Shown here: piece by piece, positions 6,267 to 13,832 of the stretch
How the letters are laid out: each line of letters opens with the position of its first letter
Numbering within the stretch: the first letter of the stretch is position 1
Assembly (NCBI GenBank): GCA_017935805.1
Contig: JAGBGV010000252.1
Span: 1 to 15,250, forward strand
Origin: Clostridia bacterium
GTDB lineage: Bacteria; Bacillota_A; Clostridia; Oscillospirales; CAG-272
DNA: 15,250 bases
Reading direction: 5' to 3'
Translations under genes and position numbers: made by a program
The notes under the pieces: model-generated
What the model was told of the DNA's origin: nothing
The model's input: only the letters and a program-made list of their open reading frames with translations
Database searches by the model: none

Positions 6267-8153
6267 TTATTTTCCCATTAGCTGCTGCTTGTCGAACTGC
6301 AGAGTGTACAGTTGATAGTAGCGGCCTCTTTGTGCAAGGAGCTCCTGGTGATTGCCTTGCTCTTCAATCACGCCATGTGACAGAACAATAATGTTATCAG
6401 CGTGCTGAATTGTTGAAAGACGGTGTGCAACGATGAGCATTGTACCGATATTCTTGATCTTTTCAAGGGAATCCTGAATGAGAATTTCGGTTTCCGTGTC
6501 AATGTTTGCAGTTGCTTCATCAAGGATGATTACGGAAGGCTTATGGATGATCGTTCTTGCAAAGCTGAGAAGCTGTCTCTGACCTGCGGAGAAGTTGTTT
6601 CCGCGCTCACGAACGACCTCGTCAAGTCCGCCGTCTAATTTGTTAATGAATGAATCCGCATTAACGTAGCGGCAGGCATCCATGACCTCCTCATCGGATA
6701 TACCTTCCTCGCGGAGGAGAATATTGGATCGTATGTCACCGGCAAAGAGGAACACATCTTGAAGCATCTGACCGAAATGGCGGCGCAGGGAAGAGATCTT
6801 GATCTTTTTGATATCAATACCATCAATAAGGATCTGACCCTTCTGGATGTCGTAGTTTCTACAGATGAGGGAAAGGATCGTTGTCTTACCGGAGCCTGTG
6901 GAACCGACGAATGCAACGGTCTGCTTGGGCTCAACATGGAAGGAGACACCCTTCAGCACCCATTCATCTGGCTTGTAGCAGAACCATACATCACGGAACT
7001 CGATTTCACCGCGTATCTCGTCAAGCTCAATTGCGTCTTCTGAGTCGACTACCTCGGGAACCATATCCATAATTGTGAAGATCTTCTCGGCGGAAGCAAA
7101 GGAACGCTGCAGCATATCGAACTGTTCTGCAAGTGTCTGAATCGGGTTGTAGAACCTTGAGATGAACATGTAGAAGGATACAATAATGCTGGAGGAGATT
7201 ACCTGACCGAATACTGACTGTCCGAGGATGCTCATTCTTGAACCCATGTAGAACAGGAGCAGAATAGAGCCTGTATAAAGCATGTACATGAGCGGGCGGA
7301 AAATACCGAATACAAGCATTCTTGCCTGCTTTGCTTTCTTCAGCGTTTCGCTTCTCTTAACGAAATCCTCCATCTTTCTGTCCTCGCGGTTGAAGATCTG
7401 GGTGATCTTGATACCGGAGAGGTTTTCAGAAAGGTAAGTGTTGATATCAGTTGTTGCGTCAGTTACTCCGCGGTGTACCTTACGGGAGAATTTGCGGAAA
7501 ATAAATGTGAAGAGTACGATGAATGGAACGAAGCACAGCACAAGGAGAGTGAGCATGTAGTTGAGCATTAGCATTGCACCAAGCACACCGAAAATCACCA
7601 TTACGTTCTTTACAAGGGTCACAAGGATGTTTGTAAACATAAAGGATATAGCGTTGGGGTCGTTGCTTACTCTTGTTACAAGCTTACCTACAGGAATGTT
7701 GTTCAGTTGCTCGTGTGAAAGCCCCTCAATATGAGTGAAAACGTCAAGTCTGATCTGCGACAGGATCTTCTGACCGGTTTTCTGAAGAATCATCGCCTGA
7801 AGATATGTGCAGATAAGGCTGACAATAAGGATACCTGCATATGCTATAACGATTGCTATAAGATATGACAGCTCAAAGGTGGAGTTTACGGTCTCCTCGA
7901 TGTGTCCGATAAGCAGAGGTGAGCAAATATCGTAAACGATGGAGAAGAGCATGATGAATAAAACAAGGATAAAGTTCTTAATATAAGGCTTTGCGTACCT
8001 AAGCAGTCGCTTTACGATCTCACCGTCAGACATGTGGCGGTCAAAGCCCATCTTTTCTTTCTTGTTTTTCTCAAGTGCATAAATCACGAGGAATATGACG
8101 GAGAAGGCTCCGATTATTGCACCAAGAATTATAATTGGGAGAAATTCACGCAT
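6267..8153 (-). CDS. ABC multidrug-type exporter half-transporter, BmrD/YheH-like (canonical Walker B)
   Basis: A 628-residue ABC half-transporter and second gene of pair 2. Membrane domain about 45-345, ATPase domain about 382-620. Motifs: Walker A GSTGSGKTT (417-425), Q-loop LQD (464-466), signature FSAGQ (521-525) instead of LSGGQ, Walker B VIILDE (541-546) with the catalytic Glu, then ATANIDTETE, His577 in VAHRLS. The FSAGQRQLLSFAR plus ILDEATANIDTETE pattern is typical of the BmrD/YheH side of heterodimeric multidrug exporters. Its degenerate signature would complete the ATP site built from the partner's Asp-type Walker B. An extra hydrophobic segment (residues 5-27) precedes the usual core. 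The start at 8153 is supported by GGAAGGGGG about 9 nt upstream and by the TAATG overlap with the preceding gene. A terminator follows. Substrate unknown. Confidence 0.93.
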   Translation of the reverse strand: MREFLPIIILGAIIGAFSVIFLVIYALEKNKKEKMGFDRHMSDGEIVKRLLRYAKPYIKNFILVLFIMLFSIVYDICSPLLIGHIEETVNSTFELSYLIAIVIAYAGILIVSLICTYLQAMILQKTGQKILSQIRLDVFTHIEGLSHEQLNNIPVGKLVTRVSNDPNAISFMFTNILVTLVKNVMVIFGVLGAMLMLNYMLTLLVLCFVPFIVLFTFIFRKFSRKVHRGVTDATTDINTYLSENLSGIKITQIFNREDRKMEDFVKRSETLKKAKQARMLVFGIFRPLMYMLYTGSILLLFYMGSRMSILGQSVFGQVISSSIIVSFYMFISRFYNPIQTLAEQFDMLQRSFASAEKIFTIMDMVPEVVDSEDAIELDEIRGEIEFRDVWFCYKPDEWVLKGVSFHVEPKQTVAFVGSTGSGKTTILSLICRNYDIQKGQILIDGIDIKKIKISSLRRHFGQMLQDVFLFAGDIRSNILLREEGISDEEVMDACRYVNADSFINKLDGGLDEVVRERGNNFSAGQRQLLSFARTIIHKPSVIILDEATANIDTETEILIQDSLEKIKNIGTMLIVAHRLSTIQHADNIIVLSHGVIEEQGNHQELLAQRGRYYQLYTLQFDKQQLMGK

Positions 8154-9928
8154 TATCGGTTACCCCCTTCCTCTTCAAGTCTCTGGAGATCAACCATTTT
8201 TGTATATTCGGGACAATTTGCATAAAGCTCGCTGTGGCTACCAACTGCCGCAAGCTTACCGTCATCAATGAAGAGGATCTTGTCCATCTTTTCGATCGTG
8301 GAGATACGGTGTGCGATAAGGATAGTAGTCTTTCCCGCACGGGTAGAATGGAGATTCTCAAGAATTGTCTTTTCTGTCTTTGTATCAACAGCGGAAACAG
8401 AGTCGTCAAGGATGAGAATTGGCGAATTCTTTATCAGCGCGCGTGCAATGGAGATGCGCTGCTTCTGACCGCCGGAAACTGTAACTCCGCGCTCACCGAG
8501 GACTGTATCGTAGCCCTGCTGGAAGTCTTTGATGTTAGAGTGAATATCAGCAAGTTTTGCGGCACGGGAGATAGTATCGCGGTCGTAATCCTCAATACCG
8601 AATGCGATATTGTGTTCAATCGTGTCGGAGAAGAGGAAGTTGTCCTGAGGAACATAAGCGCAGCCCTCACGGACAGAATGAATTGATATATCGTTTACAT
8701 CGTGACCGTCGATGAATACTGTGCCGTCAGGAACGTTATATGTACGGAGAATAAGGTCAACAAGGGTTGTCTTACCGGAGCCTGTCTTACCAACGAGACC
8801 GACGTTTTCTCCGGCATTTATCTTGAAGGATACGTTTTCAAGTGCATCGTACTCACCGTCGGTATAACGGAATGTGAGATTTCTGAACTCGATGTCACCG
8901 CGGACATTTTCAAGCTCGTAAACACCCTCGCGGTCCTTCACGTTTTGTTTAGCATCCAGTAGCTCTCCGATTCTCTTGAGAGATGCCTTACCGCGGGATG
9001 TCATATCAATAAGCTCGGATACAGCCATAATAGGCCATACCACGGAGTTGAAGTATCCGATAAACTCAACCAGCTGACCTGCGTTGAATATGCCTTTATA
9101 AACGAGATAACCGCCGTAGCCGAGTATAACGCAGATAACGCTTTCAACGAAAAGTGTTACCATGGTTCTCATCAGAACGGAAGCCTTGGTGTGATCAATA
9201 TTGGCGTCCTCATTTTCCACATTCAGCTTTTTGAACGCCATCAGTTCCTTGGATTCTTTAACAAACGCCTTGATAACCGCAATGCCTGAAAAGCTTTCCT
9301 GTGCAAAATCTGACAGATTGGAGAAAGCCGCCTGTCTGACATCCCATTTCTTCATCATATATCTGCCGACTATTGTGGCGGACGCAAGGAGGAATATCAT
9401 AGGAATGAGAGAGAGCAGGGTGAGCAGCCAGTTCATACGCAGCATTTTGATGATCGCCAGCACTCCGAGAAGCAGTGCGTCGAAGAACATCATAATACCC
9501 CAACCGTAGCATTCCTGAACAGTGTCAAGGTCATTTGTGAATAGACTCATGAGATTTCCGACCTTGTTCACCTGATAATACTCGCGGCTGAGATTCTTAG
9601 CGTTGTCGAACATTCGGTTACGAAGGTCTGTTTCCACCTTGATGCCTGCGCCGAAGAATGTAACTCTCCACAAAAAGCGACCAAGGCCCATGGCACAGAT
9701 GATCCATACCATAGGCATACAGATTTTGTTAATAAGAAAATCCATGTCAAAGGGGACATTCACACCGTCAACAGTAACATAACCGTTGTTCACACCGTTA
9801 ATTACCATCTGATAAAGATTGGGGATAACAAGCTGAAGATAGTCAACAGTAACAAGTGCTACAAGACCGATTATCAGCATCCACGCATATTTCAGATAGT
9901 ATTTGTTGATGTGTTTTCCGAATATCAA
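8153..9928 (-). CDS. ABC multidrug-type exporter half-transporter, BmrC/YheI-like (Asp in Walker B)
   Basis: A 591-residue ABC half-transporter and first gene of pair 2. Membrane domain about 15-310, ATPase domain about 345-580. Motifs: Walker A GKTGSGKTT (380-388), Q-loop PQD (427-429), canonical signature VSGGQ (484-488), Walker B ILILDD (504-509) with Asp509 where the catalytic Glu normally is, then SVSAVD, His540 in IAHRIS. LDDSVSAVDTKTE is the hallmark of BmrC/YheI-like subunits, so with the downstream partner it should form a heterodimer with one consensus and one degenerate ATP site. The stretch 43-69 between the first two membrane helices looks like a longer external loop. The start is TTG: it has GGAGGTGA 6 nt before it, and an in-frame stop lies 7 nt upstream, so no earlier start exists. 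The two genes overlap by 1 nt. Known relatives export drugs; the substrate here is unknown. Confidence 0.93.
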   Translation of the reverse strand: MIFGKHINKYYLKYAWMLIIGLVALVTVDYLQLVIPNLYQMVINGVNNGYVTVDGVNVPFDMDFLINKICMPMVWIICAMGLGRFLWRVTFFGAGIKVETDLRNRMFDNAKNLSREYYQVNKVGNLMSLFTNDLDTVQECYGWGIMMFFDALLLGVLAIIKMLRMNWLLTLLSLIPMIFLLASATIVGRYMMKKWDVRQAAFSNLSDFAQESFSGIAVIKAFVKESKELMAFKKLNVENEDANIDHTKASVLMRTMVTLFVESVICVILGYGGYLVYKGIFNAGQLVEFIGYFNSVVWPIMAVSELIDMTSRGKASLKRIGELLDAKQNVKDREGVYELENVRGDIEFRNLTFRYTDGEYDALENVSFKINAGENVGLVGKTGSGKTTLVDLILRTYNVPDGTVFIDGHDVNDISIHSVREGCAYVPQDNFLFSDTIEHNIAFGIEDYDRDTISRAAKLADIHSNIKDFQQGYDTVLGERGVTVSGGQKQRISIARALIKNSPILILDDSVSAVDTKTEKTILENLHSTRAGKTTILIAHRISTIEKMDKILFIDDGKLAAVGSHSELYANCPEYTKMVDLQRLEEEGGNR

Positions 9929-9934
9929 GAAATA

Positions 9935-9942
9935 TCACCTCC
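9935..9942 (-). promoter_or_regulatory. Strong ribosome binding site for the TTG start of the BmrC-like gene
   Basis: GGAGGTGA, a near-perfect anti-16S match, lies 6 nt before the TTG at 9928. Its last three bases (TGA) are an in-frame stop, and the next in-frame ATG is codon 17 inside the first membrane helix, so the TTG is the only sensible start. Confidence 0.75.
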
Positions 9943-9971
9943 AAATAAGGCTAAAAAATACTTATTTAATA

Positions 9972-10000
9972 ATTATATCACATATTTATGCATAATACAA
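9972..10000 (-). promoter_or_regulatory. Promoter of ABC exporter pair 2
   Basis: Minus strand: -35 TTGTAT (10000-9995), 17-nt spacer, perfect -10 TATAAT (9977-9972) preceded by TGTGA (extended -10). The weak -35 is compensated by the extended -10. Predicted start near 9965, leaving a leader of about 37 nt. Confidence 0.65.
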
Positions 10001-10057
10001 TAGGAAAGACGATATTTTGCGAAGAATAGAAAACGTTCCAAATTAAGTTTTTTGGGA

Positions 10058-10086
10058 TTGCTTTTTTATCCATTGTGTGATATAAT
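10058..10086 (+). promoter_or_regulatory. Promoter of the YeiH-family gene
   Basis: -35 TTGCTT (10058-10063), 17-nt spacer, perfect -10 TATAAT (10081-10086), preceded by the same TGTGA extension as the divergent ABC promoter. Predicted start near 10093, about 24 nt before the ATG. Confidence 0.65.
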
Positions 10087-10116
10087 AGCCACAGTATAAC
10101 AAAAAGGACGAAATAC

Positions 10117-11145
10117 ATGAAACTCTTGAAATTATTCCCCGGGATTATTCTGTCAGCTGCCATAGCTGTTCTTGCCTGCTTTATTGAAAGCCTCTTGCCT
10201 ATCCATGTGATCGGTTCGGCAGTCATTGCCATGTTCATAGGCATGATCATCAACCATTTTCTCGGCTCTGTTGATATTCTGAAGTCGGGACTGAAATTTA
10301 CATCCAAAAAGATACTGAAGTTTGCGATAATACTCCTTGGATTGTCACTCAACATTACGACAATTCTCCATGTAGGCAAAATGTCGCTTACTGTTATGAT
10401 ATTCACTCTGCTTACCTGCTTCGGCGGCGGTTATTTTATCGGCAAGGCACTTGGGCTGAATTGGAAGCTGTCAAATCTCATCTCCGCAGGTACGGGAATT
10501 TGCGGCGGCTCTGCAATTGCGGCAATCGCACCGACTATTGATGCGGATGACAACGACGTGGCATATGCTATGTCAGCAACATTCCTCTTTGATATGGCGA
10601 TGATCGTGCTGTTTCCGATAATGGGGCGAGCGCTTGGAATGACAGATGAAGCGTTCGGCATATGGGCAGGCACAGCTGTAAATGACACCTCGTCAGTTGT
10701 GGCTACCGGCTATGCATTCTCGGAGGGTGCAGGGGATTTTGCCACAATGGTAAAGCTTACACGCACTCTTGCGATTATTCCTACAGTTATTACGTTTGCT
10801 TTTATTCAGCTGAGGATAAAGCGCAAGGAAGCGAAGGAAAGATCAGAAAGCAGCGATGGGTTGAAGGCTAATTTCAGCATTACAAAGATTTTTCCTTGGT
10901 TCATTCTCGGATTCCTCGCAATGTCTGTTGCAGCAAGTGTATTTCCCATTCCCGCGGCAGTCGTTTCGGGTACAAAATCCGCGAGCAAGTTCCTCATGGT
11001 GTGCGCACTATCCGCAATAGGACTCAACACATCATTCTCCAGCATGAAAAAGGCCGGTATCCGTCCAATGATACACGGATTTATTATCTCGGCACTTGTT
11101 GTTATCGTTGCTCTTCTTGTCGAAATGTGCATGGGAATAGTTTGA
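10117..11145 (+). CDS. yeiH: YeiH-family (UPF0324) integral membrane protein, putative anion exporter
   Basis: A 342-residue, very hydrophobic protein with about ten membrane segments. The conserved glycine-rich motif GTGICGGSAIAA lies at 125-136, followed by ADDNDVAYA (143-151) and GTAVNDTSSVVA (185-196); these are the signatures of the UPF0324/YeiH family (Cons_hypoth698). Databases often label the family a putative sulfate exporter, but direct evidence is thin, so treat the substrate as unknown. A charged cytoplasmic loop (232-250) splits the protein into two halves. Start: ATG with AAGGA (10104-10108) about 8 nt upstream. It has its own promoter and terminator, so it is monocistronic. It diverges from an ABC exporter operon and precedes a C-S lyase gene, which makes a role in sulfur handling possible. 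Confidence 0.85.
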   Translation: MKLLKLFPGIILSAAIAVLACFIESLLPIHVIGSAVIAMFIGMIINHFLGSVDILKSGLKFTSKKILKFAIILLGLSLNITTILHVGKMSLTVMIFTLLTCFGGGYFIGKALGLNWKLSNLISAGTGICGGSAIAAIAPTIDADDNDVAYAMSATFLFDMAMIVLFPIMGRALGMTDEAFGIWAGTAVNDTSSVVATGYAFSEGAGDFATMVKLTRTLAIIPTVITFAFIQLRIKRKEAKERSESSDGLKANFSITKIFPWFILGFLAMSVAASVFPIPAAVVSGTKSASKFLMVCALSAIGLNTSFSSMKKAGIRPMIHGFIISALVVIVALLVEMCMGIV

Positions 11146-11159
11146 TCAATTTACTGCGG

Positions 11160-11199
11160 TCCTCGGGATTGAGCAGCGCTCATTCTCGGGGATTTTTTT
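11160..11199 (+). terminator. Intrinsic terminator after the YeiH-family gene
   Basis: In RNA, 15 nt (11160-11174) pair with 15 nt (11178-11192) around a 3-nt loop (AGC), with one U-U mismatch and two G-U wobbles, followed by seven U (11193-11199). It begins 15 nt after the stop codon. Confidence 0.85.
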
Positions 11200-11218
11200 C
11201 TGAAGCGGAGACTGCCAC

Positions 11219-11247
11219 TTGATTTTTTGCGTGCGGTATAATATAAT
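11219..11247 (+). promoter_or_regulatory. Promoter of the patB operon
   Basis: -35 TTGATT (11219-11224), exactly 17 nt of spacer, and -10 TATAAT (11242-11247). A second overlapping TATAAT (11237-11242) has a spacing of only 12 nt from the same -35 and is the less likely choice. Start predicted near 11254, about 33 nt before the ATG. Confidence 0.65.
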
Positions 11248-11286
11248 TGAGTATGATTATTCTATGTCGTATCGGGGAGTTTTTCG

Positions 11287-12495
11287 ATGAAATATGATTT
11301 TGAGTCAGTAATGGACAGACATGGCAAGGATGCACTTGCTGTTGACGCGCTTGGCAGCGGATGGGCACCCGGAGCACCTAAGGACGGATTCGATCCTATA
11401 CCCATGTGGGTAGCTGATATGAACTTCCCCACAGTTCCGACAGTGTGCGAGGCAATAGTCGAGCGTGCGAGTCATCCTGCATTCGGATATTTTAATGCGC
11501 GCGATGAGTATTACGACTCGATCATTCGCTGGCACAAAATGCGTCACGGAATAGATGGACTCTCGGCGGAGCACATCGGATACGAAAACGGTGTACTCGG
11601 AGGCGTTCTGTCAGCAATTGGTACATTCTGCTCCCGCGGTGGAAATGTCCTTGTTCATTCTCCCGTTTACATGGGATTTACCATGTCTCTCACAAACGGC
11701 GGGTACAATATCGTGAAAAGCCCACTTGTGCTTGATGAAAACGGCATTTGGCGTATGGACTTTGAGGACATGGAAAAGAAGATCATCGAAAACAATATCC
11801 ATGCGGCAATATTCTGCTCACCCCACAATCCTACAGGACGAGTATGGGAAAGATGGGAGATAGAGCGTGCAATGGAGATATACAAAAAGCACGACGTGTA
11901 CGTTGTATCCGACGAGATCTGGTCAGATATTATCCTCGACGGAAGCCGTCACATTCCCACCCAGTCTGTGAGTGAAGACGCAAAGAACAGAACTGTCGCA
12001 ATGTACGCCCCCTCAAAGACCTTTAATCTCGCAGGACTGATCGGTTCTTATCATATCATATACAACAAGAGACTACGGGATATGGTGGACAAAGAGTCAT
12101 CTCTGTCACATTACAACAGTATGAACGTTCTTTCGATGCATGCGCTTATCGGTGCATATAAGGACGAGGGAATGGAGTGGGTTGACGAGCTGTGCCATGT
12201 TATCACAGGGAATGTTGACTACGCTCTGTCATACATAAATGAGCATTTTGCAGGAGTAAGTGCCGCAAGACCACAGGGAACATACATGGTGTTTATGGAC
12301 TGCGGAGAATGGATGCAGAAGAACGGCGTTACCCTCGATGAGCTATTGAAAATGGGCTGGGATGTAGGCGTTGCATGGCAGGACGGAACACAGCACGGCG
12401 GAACCACTCATATAAGACTCAACCTCGCTTTGCCTCTTTCGAGAATCAAGGAGGCCTTCAAGCGTATGGACAAATATGTCTTCAATAAACGGTGA
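11287..12495 (+). CDS. patB: PatB/MalY-family PLP-dependent C-S lyase (cystathionine beta-lyase)
   Basis: A 402-residue fold-type I aminotransferase-like enzyme. MalY/PatB proteins cleave the C-S bond of cystathionine and related cysteine conjugates, giving a thiol (homocysteine), pyruvate and ammonia in the cytoplasm. Visible motifs: N-terminal PIPMWVADMNFP (37-48), typical of MalY/PatB; Tyr128 in SPVYMGF; CSPHNPTGR (177-185) with Asn181; SDEIWSDI (208-215) with Asp209 contacting the PLP nitrogen; the Schiff-base lysine Lys244 in APSKTFNLAGL; carboxylate-binding Arg377 in THIRLNLA. The length is normal for the family. Start: ATG with GGGGAG (11274-11279) 7 nt upstream. It is the first gene of a four-gene operon, only 3 nt before the dehydrogenase. 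A related aminotransferase activity cannot be excluded. Confidence 0.92.
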   Translation: MKYDFESVMDRHGKDALAVDALGSGWAPGAPKDGFDPIPMWVADMNFPTVPTVCEAIVERASHPAFGYFNARDEYYDSIIRWHKMRHGIDGLSAEHIGYENGVLGGVLSAIGTFCSRGGNVLVHSPVYMGFTMSLTNGGYNIVKSPLVLDENGIWRMDFEDMEKKIIENNIHAAIFCSPHNPTGRVWERWEIERAMEIYKKHDVYVVSDEIWSDIILDGSRHIPTQSVSEDAKNRTVAMYAPSKTFNLAGLIGSYHIIYNKRLRDMVDKESSLSHYNSMNVLSMHALIGAYKDEGMEWVDELCHVITGNVDYALSYINEHFAGVSAARPQGTYMVFMDCGEWMQKNGVTLDELLKMGWDVGVAWQDGTQHGGTTHIRLNLALPLSRIKEAFKRMDKYVFNKR

Positions 12496-12498
12496 CCT

Positions 12499-13296
12499 AT
12501 GGAAAAGAAATACATTCTTGTTACAGGTGCAAATGGCGGAATGGGGAAGGCAACCGTGGGCATGCTTCGTGGACAAGGCTACAATGTTATTGCTCTTGAC
12601 ATATCTGCCTGTGAAGCAAAAGACGGAATAATACCCGTTCAGGCAGACATTGCAGACGAGGCATCAGTTATTGCGGCATACGAAAAAGTGGTGCAGATAA
12701 CCGACAGACTGCACGCTATCATTCATTTTGCCGGTGTTTATATGCTTGATTCACTGGTTGAAATGAGCACATCTGACTTTGACAGAATAGTTGATATAAA
12801 CCTTCGCGGCGCTTTTCTGGTGAACAAGACATTTCTGCCTTTGCTTGGCTCGGGAAGCCGGATCGTAATAACCACAAGTGAGCTCGCACCTCTTGACCCT
12901 CTGCCGTTTACCGGTATATACGCGGTGACAAAGGGTGCGCTTGACAAATATGCCTATTCACTTCGAATGGAGCTGCAGCTGCTGGGAATATCCGTATCTG
13001 TTCTTCGTGCCGGTGCTGTTGATACCGGTATGCTTGGTGTGTCAACGGATGCGCTTGACAGATTTACAGACAAGACAAAGCTGTACTCGTGCAACGCGGC
13101 ACGGTTTAAGAATATCGTTGAAAGTGTGGAGGCGCGCAGTATATCCACAGAAAAGCTTGCGCAAAAGATGTGCGGAATAGTCAACGCATCACGCCCGAGG
13201 TTTTCTTATGCAATAAACAGAAATCCGTTGCTTTTAATGCTGAATCTGCTCCCGAAGCGACTTCAGCTTTGGGCAATAAAACAGGTGCTGAAGTAA
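12499..13296 (+). CDS. Short-chain dehydrogenase/reductase (SDR)
   Basis: A 265-residue NAD(P)-dependent Rossmann-fold oxidoreductase. The cofactor motif TGANGGMG is at 9-16, Asp34 at the end of beta-2 (ALDIS) suggests NAD(H), AD (49-50) precedes the adenine pocket, HFAG (76-79) stands in the NNAG position, and Asn101 is in DINLRG. The active-site triad is Ser127 (ITTSE), Tyr141 and Lys145 (YAVTK). AGAVDTGM (171-178) matches the PG motif region. The C-terminal 50 residues are basic and hydrophobic (LLLMLNLLPKRL), perhaps a membrane-associated or substrate-lid helix. The subgroup with SELAPLDPLPF after the catalytic Ser resembles retinol/steroid-type SDRs, but the substrate is unknown. The ribosome binding site GGTGA overlaps the upstream stop, implying translational coupling with patB. 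Confidence 0.88.
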   Translation: MEKKYILVTGANGGMGKATVGMLRGQGYNVIALDISACEAKDGIIPVQADIADEASVIAAYEKVVQITDRLHAIIHFAGVYMLDSLVEMSTSDFDRIVDINLRGAFLVNKTFLPLLGSGSRIVITTSELAPLDPLPFTGIYAVTKGALDKYAYSLRMELQLLGISVSVLRAGAVDTGMLGVSTDALDRFTDKTKLYSCNAARFKNIVESVEARSISTEKLAQKMCGIVNASRPRFSYAINRNPLLLMLNLLPKRLQLWAIKQVLK

Positions 13297-13314
13297 AAAT
13301 TATCGGAGACAAAA

Positions 13315-13800
13315 ATGGAGCTTATAAAAGCAACTGCGGCTGATGTACAAGCGGTCGCTGAAATATATGAGAGTGTGAAAAGCGGAGAGTTTTCCGTGTG
13401 GAACGAGAATTACCCAACAGCGGATGATGCCTCGCGTGATGAGGCGGCAGGATGTTTGTACATCCTCAAGGACGGCGAGGAAACCATCGGATGCGCGTCT
13501 GTTGAGCCTGAAGCGGAGGATGATGACTTACCTTTTTGGCGAGTGAACGACGGAACCCACCGAGAAATATCAAGAATAGCGATAAGTCCGGCACATCAGG
13601 GAAAAGGATACGCCGCAAAAATGACGGAGCTGCTTATTGACCGGCTGAAAGAGCAGGGAGTAACGTCGATACATCTTCTTGCGGCAAAGAAAAACCTGCC
13701 TGCTGTCAGTACATACCGATTTCTCGGGTTTGAGTTTATCGGTGAGTGCTTCAGATACGGTGCTGACTATTTTGTTTGCGAAAAAGTTCTTTTGAAATAA
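13315..13800 (+). CDS. GNAT-family N-acetyltransferase
   Basis: A 161-residue acetyltransferase of the GNAT superfamily, transferring acetyl from acetyl-CoA to an amine. Motif A is visible as REISRIAISPAHQGKGYAAKM (83-103), with the acetyl-CoA pyrophosphate loop HQGKGYA (Q-x-x-G-x-G/A type). Motif B follows with AAKKNLPAVSTYRFLGFEFIGE (123-144), where Tyr134 is in the usual position of the general acid. The N-terminal half (1-80) has the typical alpha1-alpha2 start (IKATAADVQAVAEIYES) and an acidic loop. The acceptor (small molecule or protein) cannot be deduced. CGGAGA lies 5 nt upstream of the ATG. It sits 18 nt after the dehydrogenase and 32 nt before the YitT gene in the same operon. Confidence 0.88.
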   Translation: MELIKATAADVQAVAEIYESVKSGEFSVWNENYPTADDASRDEAAGCLYILKDGEETIGCASVEPEAEDDDLPFWRVNDGTHREISRIAISPAHQGKGYAAKMTELLIDRLKEQGVTSIHLLAAKKNLPAVSTYRFLGFEFIGECFRYGADYFVCEKVLLK

Positions 13801-13832
13801 CGATCTCATAACATATAAGAGAGGGAACAACA

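Noticed and set aside
8135..8686. 183-codon plus-strand frame antisense to the ABC pair 2 genes
   Set aside because: It covers the well-conserved ATPase domain on the other strand, lacks a convincing ribosome binding site and matches no family I recognise.
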